This document shows, piece by piece, positions 16,767-25,805 of a DNA stretch of 64,000 nucleotides. How positions within the stretch are numbered: position 1 is the first letter of the stretch; the number at the start of each line of letters is the position of its first letter. Position numbers and translations under genes: made by a program. The notes beneath the pieces are model-generated. The model saw only the letters and a program-made list of their open reading frames with translations, did no database searches and was not told where the DNA came from. Origin of the DNA: Streptomyces sp. HUAS CB01 (lineage in GTDB: Bacteria > Actinomycetota > Actinomycetes > Streptomycetales > Streptomycetaceae); NCBI RefSeq assembly GCF_030406905.1, contig NZ_CP129137.1, positions 2,979,001 through 3,043,000 of the forward strand, given 5' to 3'.

Positions 16767-17082
16767 TGCCGATGCTCTGGTGACACCGACCCGCCATGCT
16801 CGCCTCGCGGCAAGTGGTCCCTCTGAGGGACGAAGGTTGGGCCCGGGGGCTTGGATCGAGCCGGTGCCACACACAGGCTAACAAAGAGTCCCAGAAGGTG
16901 ATTCCCCGCTCGGCGAGTTGACCCCCGTTCGGTCGCTCGCCCCACCTCGTCCGGCCCCGCGTTCCGTCAACCGGCCCGCAGTCCGTCAACGGATCCGGGC
17001 GGCCCCCCGTTCCCTCGACAGGAAGGGCGGCCTGCGGTTCCGCGACATGTCGGCTGGTTCCTCAACACGTCGGGGCGGGCCC

Positions 17083-19368
17083 TCAGTCCCTCAGCAGGTC
17101 CGGGACCCCGTCCGCGTCCGGCTCGTCGCGCCGGCCCGAGACCACGGTGAGCTGCTGGGTGGCACGGGTGAGCGCCACGTACAGCACCCGCAGGCCGGCC
17201 GGCGACTCGTCGGCGATCTCGGCGGGCGAGACGACCACCGTCGCGTCGTACTCCAGGCCCTTCGCCTCCAGCGAACCGAGGGCGACCGCGCGGTCGCCGA
17301 GGCCCTCGAGCCAGCGGGCGGCCTCCGCGCGCCGGTCCATCGCGACCACGACACCGACGGTGCCGTCGACCTCGTCCAGGAGGCGCTCGGTCTCCTGCCG
17401 CACGGTCCGCTCGAGGTCGTCACGGGCCACCGCGAACCGGGGCCGCAGGCCCGTCGAGCGGACGGCGCGGGGCGCCACCATCCCCGGCATGGCCAGCGTC
17501 AGCACCCGGGCGGCGAGCTCGGCGACCTCGGAGGGGTTGCGGTAGTTCACGGTGAGTTCGAAACGGCGGCGCGGCCGGGTGCCGAGGGCGTCGTCGCGGG
17601 CCTCGGCGGCCTCGTCCGGGTCGGACCAGGACGACTGGGCGGGGTCGCCCACGATCGTCCAGGTGGCGTGCCGGCCGCGGCGGCCGACCATCCGCCACTG
17701 CATGGGCGTGAGGTCCTGGGCCTCGTCGACGATGACGTGGGCGTACTCGGTGCGCTCCGCCGCCAGCCGCTCGGCCCGCTCGCGCTGGGACTCCTCGCGC
17801 TGCGGCATCAGCTCCTCCAGCCCGGTGAGCTGGTCGAGAGGATCGGCCTCGCGCTTCTTCTTCGGGCGGACGGGGGTGCCGAGGATCGCCTGCAGTTCGT
17901 CGAGGACCGCCACGTCGTGCACGGACCGTCCCTCGCGTCTCAGGCTGCGGGCGAGTCTTCGCACCTCGCCGGGGTTGAGGACCCGGCGTGACCAGCGGCC
18001 GAGACGGCGCTCGTCGGCCATCGCCGCGAGCACCCCGAGCGGCGTCAGCTCGGGCCACCAGGCGTCCAGGAAGTCGAGGAACGAGTCCTCCGTGCTGACG
18101 TCGTCGTCGAAGGAGGAGCGCAGCTCGGCGGCGAGCTCCGGGTCGGTGTGCCGGCCGGCGGCGCCCGACTTCGCGTACAGGGCGTCCAGCAGCAGTCTGC
18201 GGGCGCGCGGCCGCAGCAGGTTCACGGGCGCGGTGCCGCCGAGGACGTTGTGGCGGATGCGCTGGAGCTCGTCGGACTCCAGTTCCAGCCGGCGGCCGAA
18301 GGCCACCACCCGCAGCCGGTCGGGGGTGTCGCCGAGCTCCAGGGCGCCGCGGGCCGCCTTGCGCAGCACCTTCAGCATCCGCAGGGAGCCCTTGACGCGG
18401 GCGACGGCCGGATCGTCGTACGTGGTGGCCTCGGCGCCGTCCACGAGGGAGCCGACCGCCCTGATCGCCACCTGCCCCTCCTCGCCCAGCGAGGGCAGCA
18501 CGCCCTCGGTGTAGGCGACCAGCAGCGGGGTGGGCGAGACGACGAGGATGCCGCCCGCGTACCGGCGCCGGTCCTGGTAGAGCAGGTACGCGGCGCGGTG
18601 CAGCGCGACGGCCGTCTTGCCGGTGCCGGGGCCGCCCGAGACCTCCGTGACCGAGGCGGCGGGTGCCCTGATCACCAGGTCCTGCTCGGCCTGGATGGAG
18701 GACACGATGTCGCGCATGGTGTGGGTGCGGGCCTGGCCGAGCGCCGCCATCAGGGCGCCGTCGCCGATCACGGGAAGTACGGCGCCGCCGAGGCGGGCTG
18801 TCAGCTCGGGGCGCATCAGGTCGTCCTCGACCCCGAGGACCCGGCGGCCCTTGGAGCGGATGACCCGCCGGCGCACCACGCGGCCGGGGTCGACCGGCGT
18901 GGAGCGGTAGAAGGGCGCGGCGGCCGGGGCGCGCCAGTCGATGACCAGGGGCGCGTAGTCGGCGTCGAGCACGCCGATGCGGCCGATGTGCAGGGTCTCG
19001 GCGATGTCGGCGTACTGCTCCGCCCCGTCCGCCCGTACGGCGTCCTCGGCCGGCTCGACGGAGGTGTACGCCCCGTCGGGCCCCTTCTTGCCGTCCTTGC
19101 CGCGCAGCAGGTCGATCCTGCCGAACAGGAAGTCCTCGAACTCGCTGTTGAGCCGGTTGAGGTGGATCCCGGCGCGGAACACCTGGGCGTCCCGCTCGGC
19201 GAACGCGCCGGGCGTGCCGACCTGGCCGCGTTTGGCGGCGTCGTCCATCAGGAACTCCGCCTCGTGGATCTTCTCCTCGAGGCGGCGGTACACCTGGTCC
19301 AGATGCTCCTGTTCGACAAGGATCTCGCGGTCCCGGACCGAGTCGACAGCGGCTTCCTGCGCGGCCAC
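17083..19368 (-). CDS. HelD-family motor ATPase (RNA polymerase recycling / UvrD-like)
   Basis: A 761-residue superfamily-1 helicase-like protein. The N-terminal 80 residues are a charged coiled coil, as in HelD, which uses this arm to enter RNA polymerase channels. Walker A GGPGTGKT is at residues 245-252; Walker B reads IVDEAQDL; later motifs include NYRNPSE and VALTRATQQL. HelD proteins remove stalled RNA polymerase from DNA, and a streptomycete homologue, HelR, confers rifamycin tolerance; whether this copy is the HelD or HelR type cannot be told. I see no rifamycin-associated element upstream. It lies about 100 bp downstream of the anti-sigma gene. Confidence 0.88.
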   Translation of the reverse strand: MAAQEAAVDSVRDREILVEQEHLDQVYRRLEEKIHEAEFLMDDAAKRGQVGTPGAFAERDAQVFRAGIHLNRLNSEFEDFLFGRIDLLRGKDGKKGPDGAYTSVEPAEDAVRADGAEQYADIAETLHIGRIGVLDADYAPLVIDWRAPAAAPFYRSTPVDPGRVVRRRVIRSKGRRVLGVEDDLMRPELTARLGGAVLPVIGDGALMAALGQARTHTMRDIVSSIQAEQDLVIRAPAASVTEVSGGPGTGKTAVALHRAAYLLYQDRRRYAGGILVVSPTPLLVAYTEGVLPSLGEEGQVAIRAVGSLVDGAEATTYDDPAVARVKGSLRMLKVLRKAARGALELGDTPDRLRVVAFGRRLELESDELQRIRHNVLGGTAPVNLLRPRARRLLLDALYAKSGAAGRHTDPELAAELRSSFDDDVSTEDSFLDFLDAWWPELTPLGVLAAMADERRLGRWSRRVLNPGEVRRLARSLRREGRSVHDVAVLDELQAILGTPVRPKKKREADPLDQLTGLEELMPQREESQRERAERLAAERTEYAHVIVDEAQDLTPMQWRMVGRRGRHATWTIVGDPAQSSWSDPDEAAEARDDALGTRPRRRFELTVNYRNPSEVAELAARVLTLAMPGMVAPRAVRSTGLRPRFAVARDDLERTVRQETERLLDEVDGTVGVVVAMDRRAEAARWLEGLGDRAVALGSLEAKGLEYDATVVVSPAEIADESPAGLRVLYVALTRATQQLTVVSGRRDEPDADGVPDLLRD

Positions 19369-19471
19369 CGTGGCCCCCTTCTGACGTGCACTGGGCAGCC
19401 GTCAACCGTACGCGAAGGGGGGCCGTTGTGTCAGGCCGAAGGTCCGCTGTCGCGGTCCGGGTGTCCGCGGC

Positions 19472-20323
19472 TCAGGCGCCGACCTCCACCAGGCGCTCGC
19501 CGTCGAAGGTACGGACCTCGAAGTGGTCGATCTCGTTGCGGTCCATCGCGGCACCGCCGTGGATGTACAGGGGCTTCTTGGCCTCTTTGTTCGTACTGTC
19601 CGCGATGCCGTACCCGCGCTCGGGGACGGACCAGGAGGTCACGACCTCCTCCTCGCCGCTCTTGGAGACGGCGATGAGGTTGCACTTCAGCGGGCCCTTG
19701 ACGTTCTTGAGCTCCAGGACCGCGTGGGTGCCCCAGCCCTTCTCCTCCAGGCCGACGGTGGCGGTGACCTTGGTGGTCGCGTCCGTCGCCTCGACCTTCT
19801 CCTTCATGCCGTCGAAGAACTCGGTCTCCGCGGGGCTGGTCGGATGGGGCCCCGCGACGTTCCCCGCGGTGGCGTCGTCCTGGGTGACCACCACGGCCAC
19901 GGCGGGACCGCCGAGGATCAGCACCGCCGATGCGGCGATCATGTACATGCTGCGGCGGCGCTTCCGGGAGCGCTTCACCGCGACCTCGTCCACGAGCCGG
20001 TCCAGCAGCTGCGGGCTCGGCGCCGTCGGGACCGTGGCGGTGGGCCGGGGCGGCGGCTGCATGATCCTGCTGTCGAAGGGCAGCGCGGTCGGCTGCCGTG
20101 GCACGGCCGGCTGCGCGGGGGCCTCGGCGAGCATCGCCAGCATCGGCTCCATGCCCGCGAACTCCTCGAGGTGGGCGGCACAGATGTCGCAGCCGGCGAG
20201 ATGCGCCTCGAACGCGGTGGCTTCCGCGTCGTCGAGGATGCCGAGGACGTACGCCCCGACCGTCTCGTGGACCGACCCCTCTTCGGACTGTCCGAACTGC
20301 CCGAACTGGTCCTGCCTGTTCAT
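19472..20323 (-). CDS. rsuA: Membrane anti-sigma factor (RsuA-like)
   Basis: A 283-residue anti-sigma factor. Residues 15-60 form a zinc-binding domain (HETVGAYVLGILDD...HLAGCDICAAHL; H-x3-C-x2-C). After a Pro-rich linker and a basic cluster (KRSRKRRR) there is one membrane segment (YMIAASAVLILGGPAVAVVV) and an extracytoplasmic C-terminal domain of about 135 residues. It should hold its sigma factor at the membrane until a signal arrives. The gene overlaps the upstream sigma gene by 4 bp, the typical pairing. The symbol follows remembered synteny with S. coelicolor sigU/rsuA. Confidence 0.85.
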   Translation of the reverse strand: MNRQDQFGQFGQSEEGSVHETVGAYVLGILDDAEATAFEAHLAGCDICAAHLEEFAGMEPMLAMLAEAPAQPAVPRQPTALPFDSRIMQPPPRPTATVPTAPSPQLLDRLVDEVAVKRSRKRRRSMYMIAASAVLILGGPAVAVVVTQDDATAGNVAGPHPTSPAETEFFDGMKEKVEATDATTKVTATVGLEEKGWGTHAVLELKNVKGPLKCNLIAVSKSGEEEVVTSWSVPERGYGIADSTNKEAKKPLYIHGGAAMDRNEIDHFEVRTFDGERLVEVGA

Positions 20324-20907
20324 GCCGTGACCCCCCTCTCCTCCAGAGCGAGCTTCATGGAACGCAGTGCGTAGAACACACGGGACCGCACGGTCCCGCT
20401 GGGTATGCCGAGCTTCTCGGCCGCCTCATTGACCGTACGCCCTTTGAAATACGTCTCGACGAGTACTTCCCTGTGAGCAGGGGTCAAATCATCGAGCGCA
20501 TCGGATAGCGTCATCAGCCACAACGCCTTGTCGATCTCGTCCTCCGCGGGCATGACCTCCAGCGGCGACGGATCGACCTCCTGCGGCCGGGCCTGCCGGC
20601 TGCGGTGACCGTCGATGACGATACGCCGTGCGACCGTCACCAGCCAGGGTCGGACAGAGCCGGTGGCCCGATTGAGCTGACCGGCGTTCTTCCAGGCACG
20701 GATGAGCGTCTCCTGTACCACGTCCTCGGCGCGCTGGCGGTCGCCGGCCACGAGGCGGAGCACATAGGCAAGGAGGGGTCCGGCGTGCTCCTGATACAGC
20801 ACGCGCATCAGCTCCTCGTCAGGGACGGATGTGCTGGTGCGCGACGAGTCGGCGCGATGCCGGGCCCTGCCTGAACGGTCATCGGCCACGGCGGCATCCT
20901 TGCGCAC
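20320..20907 (-). CDS. sigU: ECF-type RNA polymerase sigma factor (SigU-like)
   Basis: A 195-residue extracytoplasmic-function sigma factor. Region 2 (LLAYVLRLVAGDRQRAEDVVQETLIRAW) binds core polymerase and the -10 element; region 4 (LTPAHREVLVETYFKGRTVNEAAEKLGIPSGTVRSRVF) has the helix-turn-helix for -35 recognition. The GTG at 20907 is preceded by GGGAGG at proper spacing. It is co-encoded with the membrane anti-sigma factor, implying release upon an envelope signal. In S. coelicolor unchecked SigU delays differentiation. Symbol by synteny, not by search. Confidence 0.88.
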   Translation of the reverse strand: MRKDAAVADDRSGRARHRADSSRTSTSVPDEELMRVLYQEHAGPLLAYVLRLVAGDRQRAEDVVQETLIRAWKNAGQLNRATGSVRPWLVTVARRIVIDGHRSRQARPQEVDPSPLEVMPAEDEIDKALWLMTLSDALDDLTPAHREVLVETYFKGRTVNEAAEKLGIPSGTVRSRVFYALRSMKLALEERGVTA

Positions 20908-21091
20908 CTGAACCTCCCGGTCGAGACCCTGTCTGATGTCTGACTGCTTGTCTGTCGTCCATCACTACGGAGGGCCCCGCCGATCCACTCAACGCGACGG
21001 AGAAAAACTTTCAAGATCTTTTGGCGCTCCGTCGCCGGGCGCGGCGAAGTGGCCGGCAATCCCGGCCATAACGCTGTGAAATGACCGCCTG

Positions 21092-21703
21092 TCAGGCTCG
21101 GGAGAGCGCCGTGCGACGCCGATGCCGCGCCACGCGCTCCCGGTTGCCGCACACCTCGCTGGAGCACCAGCGACGACGCCGGCCCCGGGATGTGTCGAGA
21201 TACACACGGCGGCAGTTGTCGCCCTCGCAACGGCGGAGCCGTGCGCGGGCCACGGGATCGGTGAGCAGGTCCACGGCGTCGCGGGCGACGGCGGCGAGCA
21301 GTGCGGCGCACTCGGGGTGGGCGAGCGGGGCCCGGACGAGTTCGCCCTCGTCGTCGCGCACGGCGGTGACGGCGGGCGGGGCGGAGGCGGAGGCGAACGC
21401 GTTGAGCCGGGCGAGGGCGCCGTCCGGACCGTCGTGGCGCCCGGGAGCGGGTGCGGGTGCGGGTGCGGGTGCGCCCGGGCGGTGGTCGATCCGGGCGTCC
21501 ACCAGACCCTGCACACAGGCACGGAGTTCGCGGAACGGGCGCACCCAGTGCACGGTCACCGCGCCCAGTGGAGTGCCCGGCGGCAGCAGGCCGGCGGCCA
21601 TGAGCCACCGTCCGAGTGCTTCGGGGCCCACCGGCCCCGCCGCCACGAGATCCAGGCAGACGCGCCCGGAGTCGAACCGCCCGTCGTACGAGCCGATGCC
21701 CAT
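21092..21703 (-). CDS. CGNR zinc-finger / ABATE-domain transcriptional regulator
   Basis: A protein of about 203 residues. The N-terminal part is an ABATE-type putative stress-sensing domain; the C-terminus carries the CGNR zinc finger, RRCEGDNCRRVYLDTSRG then WCSSEVCGNR. These are presumed DNA-binding regulators. Residues near the middle include a PA dipeptide run encoded by a short GCGGGT tandem repeat at 21456-21475. I chose the ATG giving MGIGSYDGRF; a longer frame starting at 21847 adds a Pro/Arg-rich segment with no domain. The gene sits alone between sigU and nnaR. Confidence 0.8.
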   Translation of the reverse strand: MGIGSYDGRFDSGRVCLDLVAAGPVGPEALGRWLMAAGLLPPGTPLGAVTVHWVRPFRELRACVQGLVDARIDHRPGAPAPAPAPAPGRHDGPDGALARLNAFASASAPPAVTAVRDDEGELVRAPLAHPECAALLAAVARDAVDLLTDPVARARLRRCEGDNCRRVYLDTSRGRRRRWCSSEVCGNRERVARHRRRTALSRA

Positions 21704-21852
21704 GGACTCAGGGTGCCCCCGCGAGCGCGCCCCGGGAACCCCCCGGGCGCGCCCCCTCGCGCGGCAGACCGGATCGTCGCGCACGGGAGCGGGGGCCATC
21801 GCGCCGTACGGGCCGGGCGTCCCGTGGCGCGGGCCCGTCCCGTACAAGCCGG

Positions 21853-23007
21853 TCAGGAGTCCGCGTACTTGGTGTCGACCGCGGGGTCGAGTGCCAGGCG
21901 GTAGCCGCGCTTCACCACGGTCTGGATGAGGTTGGGGACGCCGAGCGCCGAACGCAGTCGGGCCATGGCGGTCTCCACGGCGTGCTCGTCACGGCCGGCA
22001 CCGGGCAGGGCGCGCAGCAGTTCGGCGCGGGAGACGACCCAGCCGGGGCGGCGGGCCAGCGTGTTGAGCAGCGACATCCCGGCGGGTGGCACCGGGCGGA
22101 CGTCCCCGTCCACGAGGACGGCGTGGCCGCGGATCTCGACCTGGCGGCCCGCCACCGGCAGGGCCCGGGCCCGCGAGGGAAGTTCGACGCAGAGCAGCTG
22201 GACGAGCGGGCCCAGCCGGAAGCGGTCGGGCTGGACCGTGTCCAGCCCTCGTGCCTGGAGCGGAAGGGCCGTGACCGGTCCCACGCACGCCGGCAGCACG
22301 TCGTGGGCGAGCGCGTCGAGCAGCTCCGGCAGCATCCCCCGGTCCTCGGCGCGGGAGAACAGCGACGCCGCGGCCGGGGCGCTGGTGAACGTCACGGCGT
22401 CCAGCGAGCGCCCCACCGTCGCGTCGAGCAGCCGGTCCAGCGGCGCCAGGTCCTCCGGCGGCATCCACCGGTAGACGGGGACGACGACGACCTCGGCGCC
22501 CCCGGCCCGCAGGGCCTCCACGAACCCGGGCAGCGGCTCGCCGTGCAACTGCAGTGCCACCCGCCGGTCCGCGACGCCCTCGTCGAGGAGCCGGTCGAGG
22601 ACCTCGGCCATCGACTCTGACGTGGGCGACCACTCCTCCGTCAGCCCGGCCGCCCGGATCGCGCCCTTCACCTTCGGGCCGCGGGCGAGGAGTTCGACAC
22701 CGCGCAGGCAGGCGAGCAGTTCCTCCCCGAAGCCCCAGCCGTCGGCGGCCTCCACCCAGCCCCGGAATCCGATCGCGGTGGTGGCGACCACCACGTCCGG
22801 GGCGTTGTCGATGAGCTCCTTGGTGGCGGCGAGCAACTCGCCGTCGTCCGCGAGCGGCACGATCCGCAGGGCGGGTGCGTGGAGCACCGTCGCCCCGCGG
22901 CGCTGCAGCAGCGCGCCCAGTTCGTCCGCGCGCCGGGCCGCCGTGACTCCGACCGTGAAGCCCGAGAGCGGGGCGACCGCGGGAGCGCCGTGCTGTTCGT
23001 GGTACAT
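21853..23007 (-). CDS. nnaR: Uroporphyrinogen-III-synthase-like regulator with winged helix (NnaR)
   Basis: A 384-residue fusion of a HEM4/uroporphyrinogen-III-synthase-like domain (residues about 15-260, e.g. FTVGVTAARRADELGALLQRRG) and a C-terminal OmpR-type winged helix (VSRAELLRALPGAGRDEHAVETAMARLRSALG...VVKRGYRL). In S. coelicolor NnaR regulates nitrate and nitrite assimilation together with GlnR. It is immediately downstream of the nitrate transporter gene on the same strand, which strongly supports the name. It probably acts as a regulator, not as a haem enzyme. I used the ATG at 23007; a longer frame to 23076 runs up to the narK stop. Confidence 0.87.
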   Translation of the reverse strand: MYHEQHGAPAVAPLSGFTVGVTAARRADELGALLQRRGATVLHAPALRIVPLADDGELLAATKELIDNAPDVVVATTAIGFRGWVEAADGWGFGEELLACLRGVELLARGPKVKGAIRAAGLTEEWSPTSESMAEVLDRLLDEGVADRRVALQLHGEPLPGFVEALRAGGAEVVVVPVYRWMPPEDLAPLDRLLDATVGRSLDAVTFTSAPAAASLFSRAEDRGMLPELLDALAHDVLPACVGPVTALPLQARGLDTVQPDRFRLGPLVQLLCVELPSRARALPVAGRQVEIRGHAVLVDGDVRPVPPAGMSLLNTLARRPGWVVSRAELLRALPGAGRDEHAVETAMARLRSALGVPNLIQTVVKRGYRLALDPAVDTKYADS

Positions 23008-23082
23008 GCCGGCCGAGCCTGGCAAGAGAGCGTGACAGGCTCGGTTCGGCTGCGTTTCCCCGTGGTTACGAGGCACTCCTGC

Positions 23083-24435
23083 TCACACCTCGGCGTAGCT
23101 GAGCTGCGGCTTCGTCTCGGTCGTGGCGGCCGGCGCGGCGGTGCGGGCGGGCCTGCGAAGGTATACCGCCCAGGTGACCGTGAAGCACACCGCGTAGCAG
23201 GCGAGGAAGGCGACGAAGGCACCCGTCCCCGTCCCGGCCGTGAGGAACGACTGCCGGAAGGCCAGGTTGATCGCGAGTCCGCCGAGCGCGCCCACCGCAC
23301 CGATGAGCCCCATCGACGCCCCGGACAGCCGGCGCCCGTACGCCTCGGCCGCCTCTCCCGTCATGCCCTTGGCCAGCGCCTTGGCCTGGAAGATGCCGGG
23401 GATCATCTTGTACGTGGAGCCGTTGCCGAGCCCGCTGAGGACGAACAGGGCGATGAAGCCGACCAGGAAGACCGGCAGCGACTCGGACACGGAGGCGAAT
23501 ACGACGACGCCGGTGGCCGCGGCCATCGCGGCGAAGGTCCACAGGGTGATCCTGGCCCCGCCGAAGCGGTCGGCGAGCGAGCCGCCGACGGGCCGGATGA
23601 GGGAGCCGAGCAGCGGTCCGACGAAGGTGAGCGACGCCGCCTGGAGCGGGGTGCGCCCGAACTGGGTCTGGAGCACGAGGCCGAAGGCGAAGCTGTAGCC
23701 GATGAAGGAGCCGAACGTCCCGATGTAGAGGAACGACATGATCCAGGTGTGCGGGTCCCGGACCGCCTCCTTCGCGGCGCCGGTGTCGTTCTTCACGGGG
23801 GCCAGGTTGTCCATGAACAGCGCGGCGCACAGCGCGGAGACCACAATCAGCGGGATGTAGACGCCGAGCACGATCCTGGGATGGGCGGCGCCCGCCACCC
23901 CGATGACGAGCAGCCCGACGAGCTGGACCACCGGCACGCCGATGTTGCCGCCGCCCGCGTTCAGCCCGAGCGCCCAGCCCTTCTTCCGCAGCGGGAAGAA
24001 GGAGTTGATGTTGGTCATCGAGGAGGCGAAGTTGCCGCCGCCGACGCCGGTGAGGGCGGCCACCGCGAGGAACGTCCCGTACGACGTCCCCGGCTCCATC
24101 ACCAGGAACGCGGCCCCGGTCGGCAGCAGCAGCATCAGCGCGCTGAACACCGTCCAGTTGCGGCCGCCGAAGCGGGCGACGGCGAAGGTGTACGGCACCC
24201 GGATCACGGCCCCGACCAGGGTCGCGGTCGCGATCAGGAAGAACTTTCCGGCCGGGTCGACCCCGTACTCGGGCCCCATGAACAGGACCATCACGGACCA
24301 CAGCGTCCAGATGGAGAAGCCGATGTGCTCGGACAGGACGGAGAAGAGGAGGTTACGCCGGGCGATCCCCTCCCCCTTCTCCCTCCAGAAGGTCTCGTCC
24401 TCCGGGTCCCACTGCTCGATCCACCTGCCGGCCAT
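23083..24435 (-). CDS. narK: Nitrate/nitrite transporter, NarK/NasA MFS family
   Basis: A 450-residue major facilitator with about 12 membrane segments. The nitrate-porter signature is present in GVGGGNFASSMTNINSFFP, and a second in NAGGGNIGVPVVQLVG. Such proteins import nitrate for assimilation or exchange nitrate and nitrite. It forms a two-gene unit with nnaR. A GlnR half-site lies about 55-70 bp upstream of the ATG, consistent with nitrogen control. Confidence 0.92.
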   Translation of the reverse strand: MAGRWIEQWDPEDETFWREKGEGIARRNLLFSVLSEHIGFSIWTLWSVMVLFMGPEYGVDPAGKFFLIATATLVGAVIRVPYTFAVARFGGRNWTVFSALMLLLPTGAAFLVMEPGTSYGTFLAVAALTGVGGGNFASSMTNINSFFPLRKKGWALGLNAGGGNIGVPVVQLVGLLVIGVAGAAHPRIVLGVYIPLIVVSALCAALFMDNLAPVKNDTGAAKEAVRDPHTWIMSFLYIGTFGSFIGYSFAFGLVLQTQFGRTPLQAASLTFVGPLLGSLIRPVGGSLADRFGGARITLWTFAAMAAATGVVVFASVSESLPVFLVGFIALFVLSGLGNGSTYKMIPGIFQAKALAKGMTGEAAEAYGRRLSGASMGLIGAVGALGGLAINLAFRQSFLTAGTGTGAFVAFLACYAVCFTVTWAVYLRRPARTAAPAATTETKPQLSYAEV

Positions 24436-24487
24436 GGTCTGCCTCCACTGCTGCTCCGGGTAGTGGAGGCGACGTTAGGCACGGCGG

Positions 24488-24503
24488 GTTTCAGTCCCGT
24501 GGC
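24488..24503 (-). promoter_or_regulatory. Candidate GlnR half-box upstream of narK
   Basis: Read on the minus strand, GCCAC-n6-GAAAC matches the GlnR pattern GTnAC-n6-GAAAC at all but one fixed position. A full GlnR box has two such a-b units; the second is not recognisable here. Position 53-68 bp before the narK ATG is suitable. Confidence 0.45.
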
Positions 24504-24542
24504 ACGAGATGACCGGTGTGGAACCTTGCTCTCACCCGGTGC

Positions 24543-25805
24543 TCAGGCGCGGTGTGAGCGCCCCCGTCCGCGCGCCGCCCTGGCCCGCGACGCCTTCTCG
24601 GGCGTCGTGCCGTTGGGCCAGAGCCGGGGCCGGCGCTTGGCGGCGACGTCCTCCAGCCACCCGACGGCCATGATCATCAGACCGATCAGCGGAAAGACGA
24701 CGATCAGCATGAGCACGGGGTACGCACGCTCCAGGTAGCCCGAGTACGTCGGCCAGACGCCCGGGATCCTCCACAGCAGGTCGATGACCGGGATCGTCGC
24801 CATGATCAGCAGGTTGTGCCAGAGGTAGATCGTCACCGCGCGGTTGTTGGACAGGGTGATCAGGCTGTCGAAGTGCGCGAGCTTCCCCGGGAGCCGCTGC
24901 CAGGACGGCGAGTACGCGAGCAGGATCACGCAGAAACCGAACGACCAGGTGGCCTGGGCGAGCGGGATGTCGTTGAGGTCCCAGCCGTCCGGCCCCAGAT
25001 GCCACGACGCCCACCACAGGCCGAAGGCCATGATCAGCGAGGACACGGACACGAAGACGTACCGCGGGAGCTTCTCGAACACGCCCTCCTGGTGGGCGAA
25101 GCCGAGCACCCAGCAGGATCCGTAGGTGGCGAAGTCGGTGATGACGTTGCCCGTCTCGCCGGGGATCTTGAACAGCCCGGAGCCGACGACCGCCGTGAGC
25201 GCGAGGGGGCCGAAGAGCGTCGCCCACGGCAGCCTGCGGAAGGCCCACAGGAGCAGCGGCGAGGCGATGACGAACCACAGATAGGCCCGGATGTACCAGA
25301 GCGGACCCGCCGCCTGGACCGCCCAGGTGTCCTCGAGCAGGCCAGAGGCGTCACCGCTGTGCCAGGGGTACGGCGGCGCGCCGACCGGGACGATGTACCA
25401 GGCCAGCTTGACGAACCACCAGATCCCCTCCTCCTTCACCGGCTTCCAGCCGAAGTAGAAGATCACGGGCAGAACGAAGGCCGAGAACGCCCACATCGGC
25501 GGCAGCAGCCGCCGGACGCGGCCGCGGATGACGCCCCACGCGGGCCGCGCCAGCGAGCGCGCCATCAGCGAGCCGGCGAGCGCGAACATCACGCCCATCG
25601 ACGGGAAGAGCACCGTCAGCCAGGCCCAGCCGAAGATGTGGTAGACGATCACGCGGAGCAGGGCGATGGAGCGCAGCAGGTCGAGATAGCGGTCCCGGCC
25701 GGGCCGCTTCGGCGCGGCGGCGGGAGCCGCCGTCGCCGTCGTGTCGGCACGGTACCGGGCCCCGGCACGGGGAGCGCCGCCCGTGTCGAGCGAGGGCGAG
25801 GTCAT
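24543..25805 (-). CDS. Membrane acyltransferase (OafA/IcaC type) of the mat operon
   Basis: A 420-residue integral membrane protein with about ten membrane segments. The N-terminus RDRYLDLLRSIALLRVIVYH is the acyltransferase-3 signature, including the conserved His. Such enzymes O-acylate extracellular glycans; IcaC of the staphylococcal PNAG system belongs to this family. The ATG overlaps the matB stop by 4 bp, so it is co-translated with the glycan synthase. The likely job is to decorate or help export the MatAB polymer. I do not know an established name for it. Confidence 0.85.
   Translation of the reverse strand: MTSPSLDTGGAPRAGARYRADTTATAAPAAAPKRPGRDRYLDLLRSIALLRVIVYHIFGWAWLTVLFPSMGVMFALAGSLMARSLARPAWGVIRGRVRRLLPPMWAFSAFVLPVIFYFGWKPVKEEGIWWFVKLAWYIVPVGAPPYPWHSGDASGLLEDTWAVQAAGPLWYIRAYLWFVIASPLLLWAFRRLPWATLFGPLALTAVVGSGLFKIPGETGNVITDFATYGSCWVLGFAHQEGVFEKLPRYVFVSVSSLIMAFGLWWASWHLGPDGWDLNDIPLAQATWSFGFCVILLAYSPSWQRLPGKLAHFDSLITLSNNRAVTIYLWHNLLIMATIPVIDLLWRIPGVWPTYSGYLERAYPVLMLIVVFPLIGLMIMAVGWLEDVAAKRRPRLWPNGTTPEKASRARAARGRGRSHRA

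Larger units (their letters stand above)
16534..17082. other. Gene-free, structure-rich region upstream of malic enzyme
   Basis: About 550 bp between the helicase-like gene and malic enzyme, both leftward. It contains at least three distinct inverted repeats (annotated separately) and an A+T-rich block at 16640-16695 that is unusual here. A 17-codon frame (MAGRCHQSIGKRSASPR) on the minus strand starts at 16798 and ends at the hairpin; I do not consider it established as a gene. Confidence 0.5.

Noticed and set aside
16645..16881. Possible 78-codon plus-strand gene upstream of malic enzyme
   Set aside because: Runs through the hairpin and operator-like repeats, has no clear ribosome site and no recognisable features; kept as non-coding.
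16760..17000. Riboswitch upstream of malic enzyme
   Set aside because: No match that I recognise to known riboswitch cores (cobalamin, c-di-AMP, SAM); reported only as a structured region.
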